NCBI GenBank assembly: GCA_947065955.1
Contig: CAMSXY010000025.1
Location: forward strand, 1 to 11,201
DNA: 11,201 nucleotides
From: an uncultured Caryophanales bacterium
Lineage (GTDB): Bacteria; Bacillota_I; Bacilli_A; RF39; UBA660
Reading direction: 5' to 3'
Under the pieces are notes generated by a model. That model had not been told where the DNA came from, ran no database searches, and worked only from the letters and a program-made list of their open reading frames with translations. Positions 1 to 5,730 of the stretch are shown here, in pieces; position 1 is the first letter of the stretch, and each line of letters begins with the position of its first letter. The translations under genes were made by a program, and so were the position numbers.

Positions 1-297
1 TACATTCTCTACATGAATGGTATTTTCTTTTCGATAGATTTCTCCTGTTTTAAAAGTACTTTTATTGGTTATATCCAAATCAAAGATACTAATTTCATCC
101 TTTTCCTCAAAACCATGTTCGGCTTCATAATTCGTATAAGCTGAAAAAAGACTTAAGGTGCTTGCTTTAAAAGCTCCAAATCTACTTTCCTCAATAACTC
201 CTTGTACCATCGGTACTGCGATAACTGCGATAATACCTAGTATTACAATTACCGCTAATAATTCAATTAAAGTAAAACCTTGTTTTCTTTGTTTCAT
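1..297 (-). CDS. Type IV prepilin-like protein, N-terminal part (runs off left edge)
   Basis: The 99 visible codons start with MKQRKQG, followed by FTLIELLAVIVILGIIAV. This is a class III signal peptide: a short basic leader, the prepilin-peptidase site between Gly7 and Phe8, Glu at +5 of the mature protein, and a hydrophobic helix to about residue 29. After the helix comes a soluble region rich in Glu and Lys. By family knowledge such proteins are cleaved and N-methylated by PilD/ComC-type peptidases and assembled into type IV or competence pseudopili in the membrane. The start at 297 is preceded by AGGAGAGG at suitable spacing and by a strong promoter at 349-377. The C-terminal half lies outside the window, so it cannot be told whether this is a ComGC-like major pseudopilin, a minor pilin or a lineage-specific surface protein. 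No neighbouring pilus genes are visible. Confidence 0.9.
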   Translation of the reverse strand, partial: MKQRKQGFTLIELLAVIVILGIIAVIAVPMVQGVIEESRFGAFKASTLSLFSAYTNYEAEHGFEEKDEISIFDLDITNKSTFKTGEIYRKENTIHVENV

Positions 298-348
298 ATG
301 ATTCCTCTCCTACTTCCATTATGGTATACTTCTAGCTTATTTATACTT

Positions 349-377
349 ATTATCCCATTGGAAATATAAAAAGTCAA
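349..377 (-). promoter_or_regulatory. Sigma-A promoter of the prepilin gene
   Basis: Read on the minus strand, TTGACT (372-377) is followed after 17 bp by GATAAT (349-354), which is preceded by TGG, an extended -10 element. The predicted transcript would start near 342 and have a leader of about 45 nt before the ATG at 297. Confidence 0.75.
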
Positions 378-671
378 CAAAATTATAATATTATTATTTT
401 TGATGTAAACCTATATTTATCAACAAAGAAAATTATTTTCTTTTTATAATTTTTCATTTCTTTATAAAATAAAAAAAGAAGAACCAAAAGAATTCTCCAA
501 TGACCTTCTTATAAAAATTTTTATTTACAAAAATTATTGTATTTTTATGAGTATTTCTTCATAGATTTTTAAATGCCTTTATAACCTTTATTTATAGGAG
601 TTTACGATATCTTTGTTTATGGAGGATAATCACATAAATTGTTATAATTTCTTATATTTTTGCTTTCAAAG

Positions 672-692
672 GTAGTAAATTAGTAGTAAAAA
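672..692 (+). repeat. Direct repeat, left copy
   Basis: The sequence is GTAGTAAATT, then A, then GTAGTAAAAA. It matches 1450-1470 at 20 of 21 positions, the only difference being A versus G in the middle. Each copy is itself a doubled GTAGTAAA unit with an 11-base offset. The two copies lie 778 bp apart in the same orientation and bracket the hairpin cluster and the DUF5680 gene. Confidence 0.75.
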
Positions 693-727
693 TTTAGAAA
701 TTTTTTAAAGTATTAATTTTAAATATT

Positions 728-754
728 AAAAAATACTATGAAACGCCATAGTAT
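728..754 (-). terminator. Rho-independent terminator downstream of the DUF5680 gene
   Basis: On the minus strand a perfect 8-bp stem, ATACTATG with CATAGTAT, closes a 6-base loop and runs straight into a short T run (728-733). It lies about 175 bp beyond the DUF5680 stop, so it may terminate that transcript or belong to an inserted element. The stem itself is AT-rich. Confidence 0.6.
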
Positions 755-771
755 CTAAATATATTTTATGA

Positions 772-805
772 GCGAGACTAGTGGCGTAGCCACTTAAGTC
801 TTCGC
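772..805. repeat. Long imperfect hairpin, GC-rich
   Basis: The two outer arms (GCGA with TCGC, and GACT with AGTC) flank a perfect GTGGC-GTA-GCCAC core at 781-793, with small bulges between. The result is a hairpin of about 13 paired positions. GC is above 50 percent in a region otherwise mostly A and T. Confidence 0.65.
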
Positions 806-835
806 CATAATAAGGATAGTATTACCCTTATTATG
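806..835. repeat. Perfect 10-bp inverted repeat
   Basis: CATAATAAGG at 806-815 is the exact reverse complement of CCTTATTATG at 826-835, with a 10-base loop. It begins directly after the preceding hairpin and ends at the first heptamer repeat. Confidence 0.75.
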
Positions 836-855
836 TAGCATGAAGCATGTAGCAT
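835..855 (+). repeat. Three tandem heptamers
   Basis: GTAGCAT, GAAGCAT and GTAGCAT follow one another without a gap, differing only at the second base of the middle unit. The first overlaps the end of the 806-835 inverted repeat by one base. Confidence 0.75.
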
Positions 856-928
856 ATTCTCTTATAATTTTTTAATATTATGTTTACAACTAATAAAAAC
901 AGATCAAAAATTATCTTGCAATTTGTAA

Positions 929-1396
929 TTATCTTTTAATTATTCCACCATGGCATTTTAAAACATAAATCTTTTCATCTTCTTTAGAAATTGTTTCAAT
1001 CCCATCAAAGTAGTCTAAATCACCACTAATTTCAAAAGTATATTTATATCCATTATTTATATATTCTTTTGGGCCTCTTACTGGCAAAATAGTATCTTCT
1101 CCAACTTGCATTAATGCTGGTCTCAATGCATTGTCTATTGCTTCTTCACTTAAATTTTCATTTAACGTTACACCATAATAATTCATTCCCCAAATAGGAG
1201 TGTCATCAGCAGAATAAACCACTTCTTCTCCCATAAATTTTGTTCCTCCAAAATATGTATCATGATAAGTCATTTTACCATTACTATACTCATAATCAAA
1301 AGAACCCCTTCTCGATGATAATGTTTTTTTGATATTTTCATTTGCGTAAGTTTGCTTTTTAGCCTCCACTAAAAAACTATATAAATCGTTATTCAT
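929..1396 (-). CDS. DUF5680-type protein of unknown function
   Basis: This gene encodes 155 residues, with no signal peptide, membrane segment or cysteine-rich motif apart from a single Cys near the end (KCHGG). The pattern I recognise from the DUF5680 family is an N-terminal FLVEAKKQTYA, a serine/arginine segment (SSRRGSFDYEY), then DTYFGGTKFMGEEVV, IWGMNYYG, RGPKEY and a terminal HGG. In that family the domain occurs alone or behind a helix-turn-helix; no HTH is present here, and the family's function is unknown to me. The ATG at 1396 is chosen because GAGGAGG lies 6-12 bases upstream. The gene is alone between two copies of a direct repeat and has its own promoter and terminator. Family assignment is from memory of conserved motifs; that it is a real gene is nearly certain. 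Confidence 0.82.
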   Translation of the reverse strand: MNNDLYSFLVEAKKQTYANENIKKTLSSRRGSFDYEYSNGKMTYHDTYFGGTKFMGEEVVYSADDTPIWGMNYYGVTLNENLSEEAIDNALRPALMQVGEDTILPVRGPKEYINNGYKYTFEISGDLDYFDGIETISKEDEKIYVLKCHGGIIKR

Positions 1397-1421
1397 TAAT
1401 TACCTCCTCAAATTTAATATA

Positions 1422-1430
1422 ATTATATCA
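1422..1430 (-). promoter_or_regulatory. Extended -10 promoter element of the DUF5680 gene
   Basis: TGATATAAT on the minus strand is a perfect extended -10 (TGn plus TATAAT). The -35 position 17 bp upstream (CTTTAT) is weak, which is common with extended -10 promoters. The leader would be about 20 nt. Confidence 0.55.
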
Positions 1431-1449
1431 CATAATAATTATTTATAAA

Positions 1450-1470
1450 GTAGTAAATTGGTAGTAAAAA
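1450..1470 (+). repeat. Direct repeat, right copy
   Basis: The sequence is GTAGTAAATT, then G, then GTAGTAAAAA, 20 of 21 identical to 672-692. It lies between the promoter of the DUF5680 gene and the 3' end of der. Confidence 0.75.
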
Positions 1471-1594
1471 GTATCAAATATTTTACATATATGCTTTTAA
1501 ATAAAGGCTTTCATTAAGTAATCAATATTTTTTAATTATAAAAATTATTAACCTTAAAAATTACTCTATAACCTTTTAACCATCCAAAAATCCA

Positions 1595-2914
1595 TCAAAG
1601 CTCTTTTTCACCTTTATTTTTAAACTGCAAAACAATAGGAGTACCTTCAAAATCAAAAGATTCCCGTATCTTATTTTCTAAATAGCGTTCATAAGAAAAG
1701 TGAATTAGACCTTTATTATTAACCTGAATTTGAAAAGTAGGAGGACTTGTTTGTACTTGAGAAGAAAAATAAATTTTTAAACGTTTTCCCTTATAAGAAG
1801 GGGGTGGATTTAAAGCGTAAGCATCATTCATAACATCATTTAATAAACTTGTCTTAATCTCTTTACGACTGTTTTGATAACTTTTTAAAATTTCTGGCAT
1901 CAAAGTATGAATTCTTTTTTTAGTAAGCGCAGATAGAAAAACAATAGGTGAATAAGACATAAAGGGAAACTGGTTTCGAATTTCTTTTGTAAAATATTTT
2001 ATTTTTTCCTCTTTATTTTCAATTGTATCCCACTTATTAACAACTGTAATAATTGGTTTACCTGCTTCTAGGGCATATCCTGCAATATGTTTATCATGCT
2101 CAATAATTCCTTCCTCAGCATTCAAAACAAGAACCGCAACATCAGATCGATCAATAGCCTTCAAAGAACGAAGTAAACTATATTTTTCTACATTTTCATA
2201 AATTTTCCCTCTTTTTCGCATACCAGCCGTATCAATTACAACAAACGAATCCCCATGATAAGTAAATAAAGTATCGATAGCATCTCTTGTTGTACCTGCT
2301 ACATCCGAAACAATCACTCGTTCTTCATTTAAAAGAGCATTTACTAAACTACTTTTTCCTACATTAGGTCTTCCAATAATACAAAATTTAATAACATCCT
2401 CTGCATACTGCTCATCGCATTCCTTAAAATCAGCTGTAATTTCTTCCAAAAGATCATAAATTCCGATATTTTGCTCTCCACTAATAGGAAAAATCTTTTC
2501 AAATCCTAATTCATAAAAATCATACAAATTATCTTGTGATACTTTACTATCTACTTTATTAACAGCAACAATTATTTTTTTATTTGATTTTCGAAGCATA
2601 TCGCGAATAAAACGATCATTCGAGGTCATTCCTTCTTTTCCATCTACTACAAAAACAACGACATCTGCCTCATCAATAGCAAGAGAAGCTTGTACCTTAA
2701 TTTCTTCATTAAAGGACATATCCGCAAAATCAATTCCACCTGTATCGATCAAATGGAAAGTATGATCCATAAAATGAACTTTTCCATAAACACGATCTCT
2801 TGTAATACCTGGAGTATCCTCGATAATAGATATTTTAGCTCCTACAAGGCGATTAAAAAGAGTCGATTTTCCAACATTGGGTCTTCCCACTAAAGCAACC
2901 ACTTGCTTTTTCAT
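1595..2914 (-). CDS. der: Ribosome-assembly GTPase Der (EngA)
   Basis: The 439 residues carry two tandem GTPase domains and a C-terminal KH-like domain, the layout unique to Der/EngA, at the usual family length (about 435-440). Domain 1 has GRPNVGKS at 10-17, TRD at 38-40, DTGG at 57-60 and NKVD at 119-122. Domain 2 has GRPNVGKS at 181-188, TTRD at 208-211, DTAG at 228-231 and NKWD at 293-296. The KH-like part spans about 350-435. By family knowledge Der binds the 50S precursor and is essential for large-subunit maturation. The ATG at 2914 follows AGGTGG, whose first bases are part of the rbfA stop codon (TAG). The two genes are 8 bp apart and must be co-transcribed. The gene ends in TGA, showing that UGA is a stop in this organism. 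I see no convincing terminator after it. Confidence 0.98.
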   Translation of the reverse strand: MKKQVVALVGRPNVGKSTLFNRLVGAKISIIEDTPGITRDRVYGKVHFMDHTFHLIDTGGIDFADMSFNEEIKVQASLAIDEADVVVFVVDGKEGMTSNDRFIRDMLRKSNKKIIVAVNKVDSKVSQDNLYDFYELGFEKIFPISGEQNIGIYDLLEEITADFKECDEQYAEDVIKFCIIGRPNVGKSSLVNALLNEERVIVSDVAGTTRDAIDTLFTYHGDSFVVIDTAGMRKRGKIYENVEKYSLLRSLKAIDRSDVAVLVLNAEEGIIEHDKHIAGYALEAGKPIITVVNKWDTIENKEEKIKYFTKEIRNQFPFMSYSPIVFLSALTKKRIHTLMPEILKSYQNSRKEIKTSLLNDVMNDAYALNPPPSYKGKRLKIYFSSQVQTSPPTFQIQVNNKGLIHFSYERYLENKIRESFDFEGTPIVLQFKNKGEKEL

Positions 2915-2922
2915 AAAACCAC

Positions 2923-3261
2923 CTATTTTTCTTCCTTAATTTTTTCAATTATTTTTTCTATTTTATTTCCATAAGCAATAGATTCATCATAAACAAACTC
3001 TAAATCTGGAATATGACGAATTTCCATTCTATCAGCAAGTTCCTTCTTTATAAAACCTGTTGCATTTTTAAAAGCCTTTAAAGTTTCCTTAATATCTTTA
3101 TTATAAACTGTAAAATATACTTTTGCGAAACTCAAATCATTTGTTACTTTTACATCGGTTATTGTTACAAATTTAAGATCCTGATCCTTAATCTCATTTG
3201 CAAGAATATAACTAAGTTCTTTTATCATGGCACTATTAATTCTTTCAATTTTAATACTCAT
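2923..3261 (-). CDS. rbfA: 30S ribosome-binding factor RbfA
   Basis: The 112 residues form one KH-type domain. The characteristic stretches are the N-terminal basic helix starting RINSAMIKELSYIL, the strand DLSFAKVYFTVY, and the C-terminal RHIPDLEFVYDESIAYG with its family RxxPxLxFxxDxSxxxG pattern. RbfA binds the 16S 5' helix region of immature 30S subunits and helps late maturation and cold adaptation. Length is normal for a Gram-positive RbfA. The ATG at 3261 follows GAGGTGAT. It is the first gene of a two-gene operon with der, driven by an excellent promoter at 3283-3311. In B. subtilis rbfA lies in the nusA-infB cluster, so its pairing with der here is a rearrangement that still joins two ribosome-assembly factors. 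Confidence 0.95.
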   Translation of the reverse strand: MSIKIERINSAMIKELSYILANEIKDQDLKFVTITDVKVTNDLSFAKVYFTVYNKDIKETLKAFKNATGFIKKELADRMEIRHIPDLEFVYDESIAYGNKIEKIIEKIKEEK

Positions 3262-3282
3262 AACATCACCTCTTATTTTTTT

Positions 3283-3311
3283 ATTATACCATGAATAAAA
3301 TATTTTTACAA
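3283..3311 (-). promoter_or_regulatory. Sigma-A promoter of rbfA-der
   Basis: On the minus strand TTGTAA (3306-3311), a 17-bp spacer and TATAAT (3283-3288) with TGG directly before it form a near-consensus promoter with an extended -10. The leader to the rbfA ATG would be only about 15 nt, just enough to hold the ribosome binding site. Confidence 0.85.
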
Positions 3312-3330
3312 AAAAAAGAAATTAATTCTT
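3311..3330 (-). terminator. Possible weak terminator after the Nudix gene
   Basis: On the minus strand AAGAA, a 5-base loop containing the Nudix stop codon, and TTCTT are followed by a run of T. The stem is only five base pairs with one G-C, so termination would be weak. It resembles the stronger stop-codon-containing terminators elsewhere in the window. Confidence 0.3.
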
Positions 3331-3864
3331 ATCATATTTTTTATGCAACATTTGAAATAACAAAATATTTTCTTCTGTACAAGGTACATAATCGGGATCC
3401 TTTTCCAAAAATATTTTTTCTAAATATTCATAGTAAACATATTTGATATCTGTTAATTCCTTAATTTGTAATTTTGTATGAAGAATATCCACATTCAAAT
3501 GAAGAAGATAAACATCATCAATAACATGCAGATCATTTTCTTTATAAGATTGAACTCTAGGAAGTGAAAATAAATATTCAAATTCTTTCTCTTCAACCGA
3601 ATAACCAATCTCTTCTTTTACTTCACGAATAGCTGCCTCAATACTCTTTTCTCCACTTCGAACATGTCCTGCAACCGAAAGGGCCCATAAATTAGGAAAA
3701 GTTTCCTTTTTAGGATTTCTTCTTTGCATTAATAATTCTAAATCATCATTCATAATCCAGATATGAACAGCACGATGCCAATCTCCATCACGATATACAT
3801 CCGCTTTTGCTTTCACAATACCTATTTTATTTCCATCTTTATCTAACACATCTAATAGTTCCAT
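3322..3864 (-). CDS. Nudix hydrolase, IPP-isomerase/YfcD-like
   Basis: The 180-residue protein has a complete Nudix box from Gly66 to Tyr88 (G-x5-E-x7-R-E-V-K-E-E-I-G-Y), which in this superfamily binds Mg2+ and hydrolyses a nucleoside diphosphate linked to another moiety. The N-terminal ELLDVLDKDGNKIG, then WHRAVHIWI, LLMQRR and FPNLWALSVAGH, is the pattern of the subgroup annotated as isopentenyl-diphosphate-isomerase-like or YfcD; the true substrate cannot be read from sequence. An upstream in-frame TTG at 3876 would add four residues, but it overlaps the ribosome binding site GGGAGGA that serves the ATG at 3864, so I start at the ATG. The gene follows ezrA after 33 bp containing a hairpin, and probably depends on readthrough from ezrA because no separate promoter is evident. 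Confidence 0.92.
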   Translation of the reverse strand: MELLDVLDKDGNKIGIVKAKADVYRDGDWHRAVHIWIMNDDLELLMQRRNPKKETFPNLWALSVAGHVRSGEKSIEAAIREVKEEIGYSVEEKEFEYLFSLPRVQSYKENDLHVIDDVYLLHLNVDILHTKLQIKELTDIKYVYYEYLEKIFLEKDPDYVPCTEENILLFQMLHKKYDKN

Positions 3865-3874
3865 GCTTCCTCCC

Positions 3875-3904
3875 AAAAAACAGAAGTAATCTACAGATTA
3901 CTTC
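3875..3904 (-). terminator. Hairpin/terminator at the ezrA stop, abutting the Nudix ribosome binding site
   Basis: A perfect 10-bp inverted repeat (GAAGTAATCT and AGATTACTTC, 2-base gap) is followed on the minus strand by TG and six T. The ezrA stop TAA (3898-3900) lies inside the 5' arm. The T run ends directly at GGGAGG, the ribosome binding site of the Nudix gene. It could act as a leaky terminator or as a processing or stability element. Confidence 0.65.
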
Positions 3905-5610
3905 TCATATAAACTTAATAATTTATTATAAATTTCTGAATCGATTCTATTTAAAGCATTAATAGATATTTCAAGGGATTTTCCATAATCTCCTTTATAA
4001 AAAAGCATTTCCGAATATCCCAAATTTTTATCCAAATCCTCTTCTTTTGTTCGAAAACGATTACCATATACAATTGCCATTTCTGCAAACATGGCTGTTT
4101 TTAAAAGTTCCTTCGTTTTACTATAAAGTTTTAAAACAAGATCACGAGCCGTATCAACCCTTGTATTTAAAATACTAATGGTAATAGGTTTTTTTTCTAA
4201 TTCCTTAATAATCTCTTTAATAGCAGCCTGTGCTTCTTCTAATTCTGTAAAATAACTCTTTGGTACAACAGGCAAATTATATTCACGCAATTTGGCCTTA
4301 GAATCTTTTAAAATCTGCTTAATTTCTTCTAGTTGCTGACGAGCTCGAACTTCATCTTCTCGCATACTACCAAGTGTATCTAAGCAAGCATCTAAACGTT
4401 CCTCAATACTGGCTAGTTTGATAGATAAAGTTTCCATTTCTTTAATCAGTTTTGAATAAGCAAACGTATTATTTCCTGTATGTCCCGTTAAAACTTTATA
4501 ATCTTCTTTTAATTGCATAAGATCTACACGAACCTCATTTAAAGAAATGATATCTTCCTCAGATAAGTTATAAATTTTTTTAATTTCCTCAAATTTAATA
4601 AAAATATCTGTAACGAGCTCTGAAGTCTTATTAAGTTTTGAACGAAACATTGCATTCGCTTCATCATACTCTTTTTTTAATATTTTTTCTTTTTCAAAAT
4701 CATTCATAAGAGAATCAAAATAATCTAATAAAACCTTAAGTTCAAATAAACTATCTTCTAAATTTAATACTTTAGCACGATCCAAAATATCATTAATTTT
4801 CCTATTAGCTTCTTCAATATTATATTCCACATTTAAATAGTCTAAAGGAAAACCTGCTCTTGTCATTTTATGATACATATCCTCTACATCACGAATGCGC
4901 TTTGGAAGAACACTGTCTGCTGTAAGAACAATAGAAGGGACTTCCTCAATAACCACTTCCATATGAACAAGCATCTCATCGATGGATTTAATAATCTGTG
5001 TTACCTCAGTATATTCATTATTTTCCATCATAACTTCAAAACTTTCAAACCTTTTCGCAATATTTTCAAATTGCAAAGAAACAGATTCTGTAATAATCCC
5101 AAATTCATTTTGCGTATCTACAAATTTCTGATAAAGTTCGCGATATTTTGTTTTTAACTTTGTAATAATCGCACGATTTTTTTCTTCACTACTAGTGATC
5201 TCCTTAATTTCTTCCAATAACATCTCCGAGTTCGTCTTCGCTTTATAGATTTCCATCTCAAGCTTAGCAATCTTATACATTGCACTACGATAATCCATTT
5301 GTGATAAAGAATATTCTGAATCAATTAACATATCGGTTATCTTAGAAATTTGTTCATTTCGAATAGAATCCAAACGTTCTTTCCAAGATTTATATAAAGT
5401 TTCAATTTTATCATTTTTTAAATAATTTTCAATTTTAGAAAGTTCAGGAATAATAGGAGCACTATTAATTTGGTTCTTTTCAATTTCTAACTGATCTAAA
5501 ATCATCTTATATTTCTTATTTTTTCGAGATTGTATGAAATTCAAAATAAGAATAATAGAAACAATCATTACAACATAAACCGTAGCAATTATTAATATAA
5601 TTCGATCCAT
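3898..5610 (-). CDS. ezrA: Septation ring formation regulator EzrA
   Basis: The 570 residues match the usual EzrA length and layout: one N-terminal membrane helix (about 4-26), a basic RKNKK anchor, then an almost continuous alpha-helical, Glu/Lys-rich region of spectrin-like coiled-coil repeats to the C-terminus. Near the end YGNRFR (about 515-520) corresponds to the conserved motif near the QNR patch of B. subtilis EzrA, followed by a final helical segment with FYKGDYGKSLEISINAL. By family knowledge EzrA is anchored in the cytoplasmic membrane, binds FtsZ, limits extra Z-rings and helps move penicillin-binding proteins, together with GpsB, which is encoded in this same window. The ATG at 5610 follows GGGTGAGG. 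The gene has its own likely promoter after the rny terminator. The coiled-coil composition makes database matches unspecific, but length, topology and the C-terminal motif agree. Confidence 0.93.
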   Translation of the reverse strand: MDRIILIIATVYVVMIVSIILILNFIQSRKNKKYKMILDQLEIEKNQINSAPIIPELSKIENYLKNDKIETLYKSWKERLDSIRNEQISKITDMLIDSEYSLSQMDYRSAMYKIAKLEMEIYKAKTNSEMLLEEIKEITSSEEKNRAIITKLKTKYRELYQKFVDTQNEFGIITESVSLQFENIAKRFESFEVMMENNEYTEVTQIIKSIDEMLVHMEVVIEEVPSIVLTADSVLPKRIRDVEDMYHKMTRAGFPLDYLNVEYNIEEANRKINDILDRAKVLNLEDSLFELKVLLDYFDSLMNDFEKEKILKKEYDEANAMFRSKLNKTSELVTDIFIKFEEIKKIYNLSEEDIISLNEVRVDLMQLKEDYKVLTGHTGNNTFAYSKLIKEMETLSIKLASIEERLDACLDTLGSMREDEVRARQQLEEIKQILKDSKAKLREYNLPVVPKSYFTELEEAQAAIKEIIKELEKKPITISILNTRVDTARDLVLKLYSKTKELLKTAMFAEMAIVYGNRFRTKEEDLDKNLGYSEMLFYKGDYGKSLEISINALNRIDSEIYNKLLSLYEK

Positions 5611-5621
5611 AGCCTCACCCT

Positions 5622-5627
5622 ATTATA
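5622..5627 (-). promoter_or_regulatory. Probable -10 element of ezrA
   Basis: TATAAT on the minus strand, 11 bp before the ezrA ATG. The best -35-like hexamer is TTGTAT (5643-5648) at a short 15-bp spacing. The -10 lies so close to the start that the leader would be minimal, so a promoter slightly further upstream is also possible. Confidence 0.35.
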
Positions 5628-5702
5628 ATTCTACCACATTTTATACAAAAATTCGCCTTTTTTTTATCTTTTTCGCCATTTTTTTTAAAGTTCTCAAATC
5701 TA

Positions 5703-5730
5703 CAAAAAAAAGAAGGCTATTTTGCCTCCT
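5703..5730 (-). terminator. Rho-independent terminator of rny
   Basis: On the minus strand AGGAGGC pairs with GCCTTCT (one G-T wobble) around the loop AAAATA and is followed by a long T run (5704-5711). The stem starts in the last codons of rny, and the rny stop codon TAG (5717-5719) lies across the loop and 3' arm. Confidence 0.85.

Larger units (their letters stand above)
298..928. other. AT-rich intergenic region with promoter, repeats and hairpins
   Basis: These 631 bases contain no ORF with a ribosome binding site that I can support on either strand. The left part (298-377) is the leader and promoter of the prepilin gene. About 378-670 is very AT-rich, with no recognisable gene, RNA or terminator. 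From 672 onward come one copy of a direct repeat (672-692), a terminator hairpin (728-754), two further hairpins (772-805 and 806-835) and three heptamer repeats (835-855). The block 772-805 is much richer in GC than its surroundings, which suggests inserted material. About 856-928 is plain AT-rich sequence downstream of the DUF5680 gene. Confidence 0.7.

Noticed and set aside
728..855. CRISPR array
   Set aside because: The repeats are short, different from each other and not separated by regular spacers, and no cas gene is present.
1493..1520. Terminator after der
   Set aside because: The only pairing there (around GCTTTTAAATAAAGGC) is short, AT-rich and lacks a clean T run, so it is not a convincing terminator.
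2690..2893. 67-codon plus-strand frame inside der
   Set aside because: Antisense to the first GTPase domain of Der, with no translation signals.
1595..2914. Mollicutes genetic code (UGA as tryptophan)
   Set aside because: der ends at TGA at its normal length, and the tryptophan codons checked, such as those in the DUF5680 and Nudix genes, are TGG.
4870..5157. 95-codon plus-strand frame inside ezrA
   Set aside because: Antisense shadow of the coiled-coil coding sequence, with no ribosome binding site.
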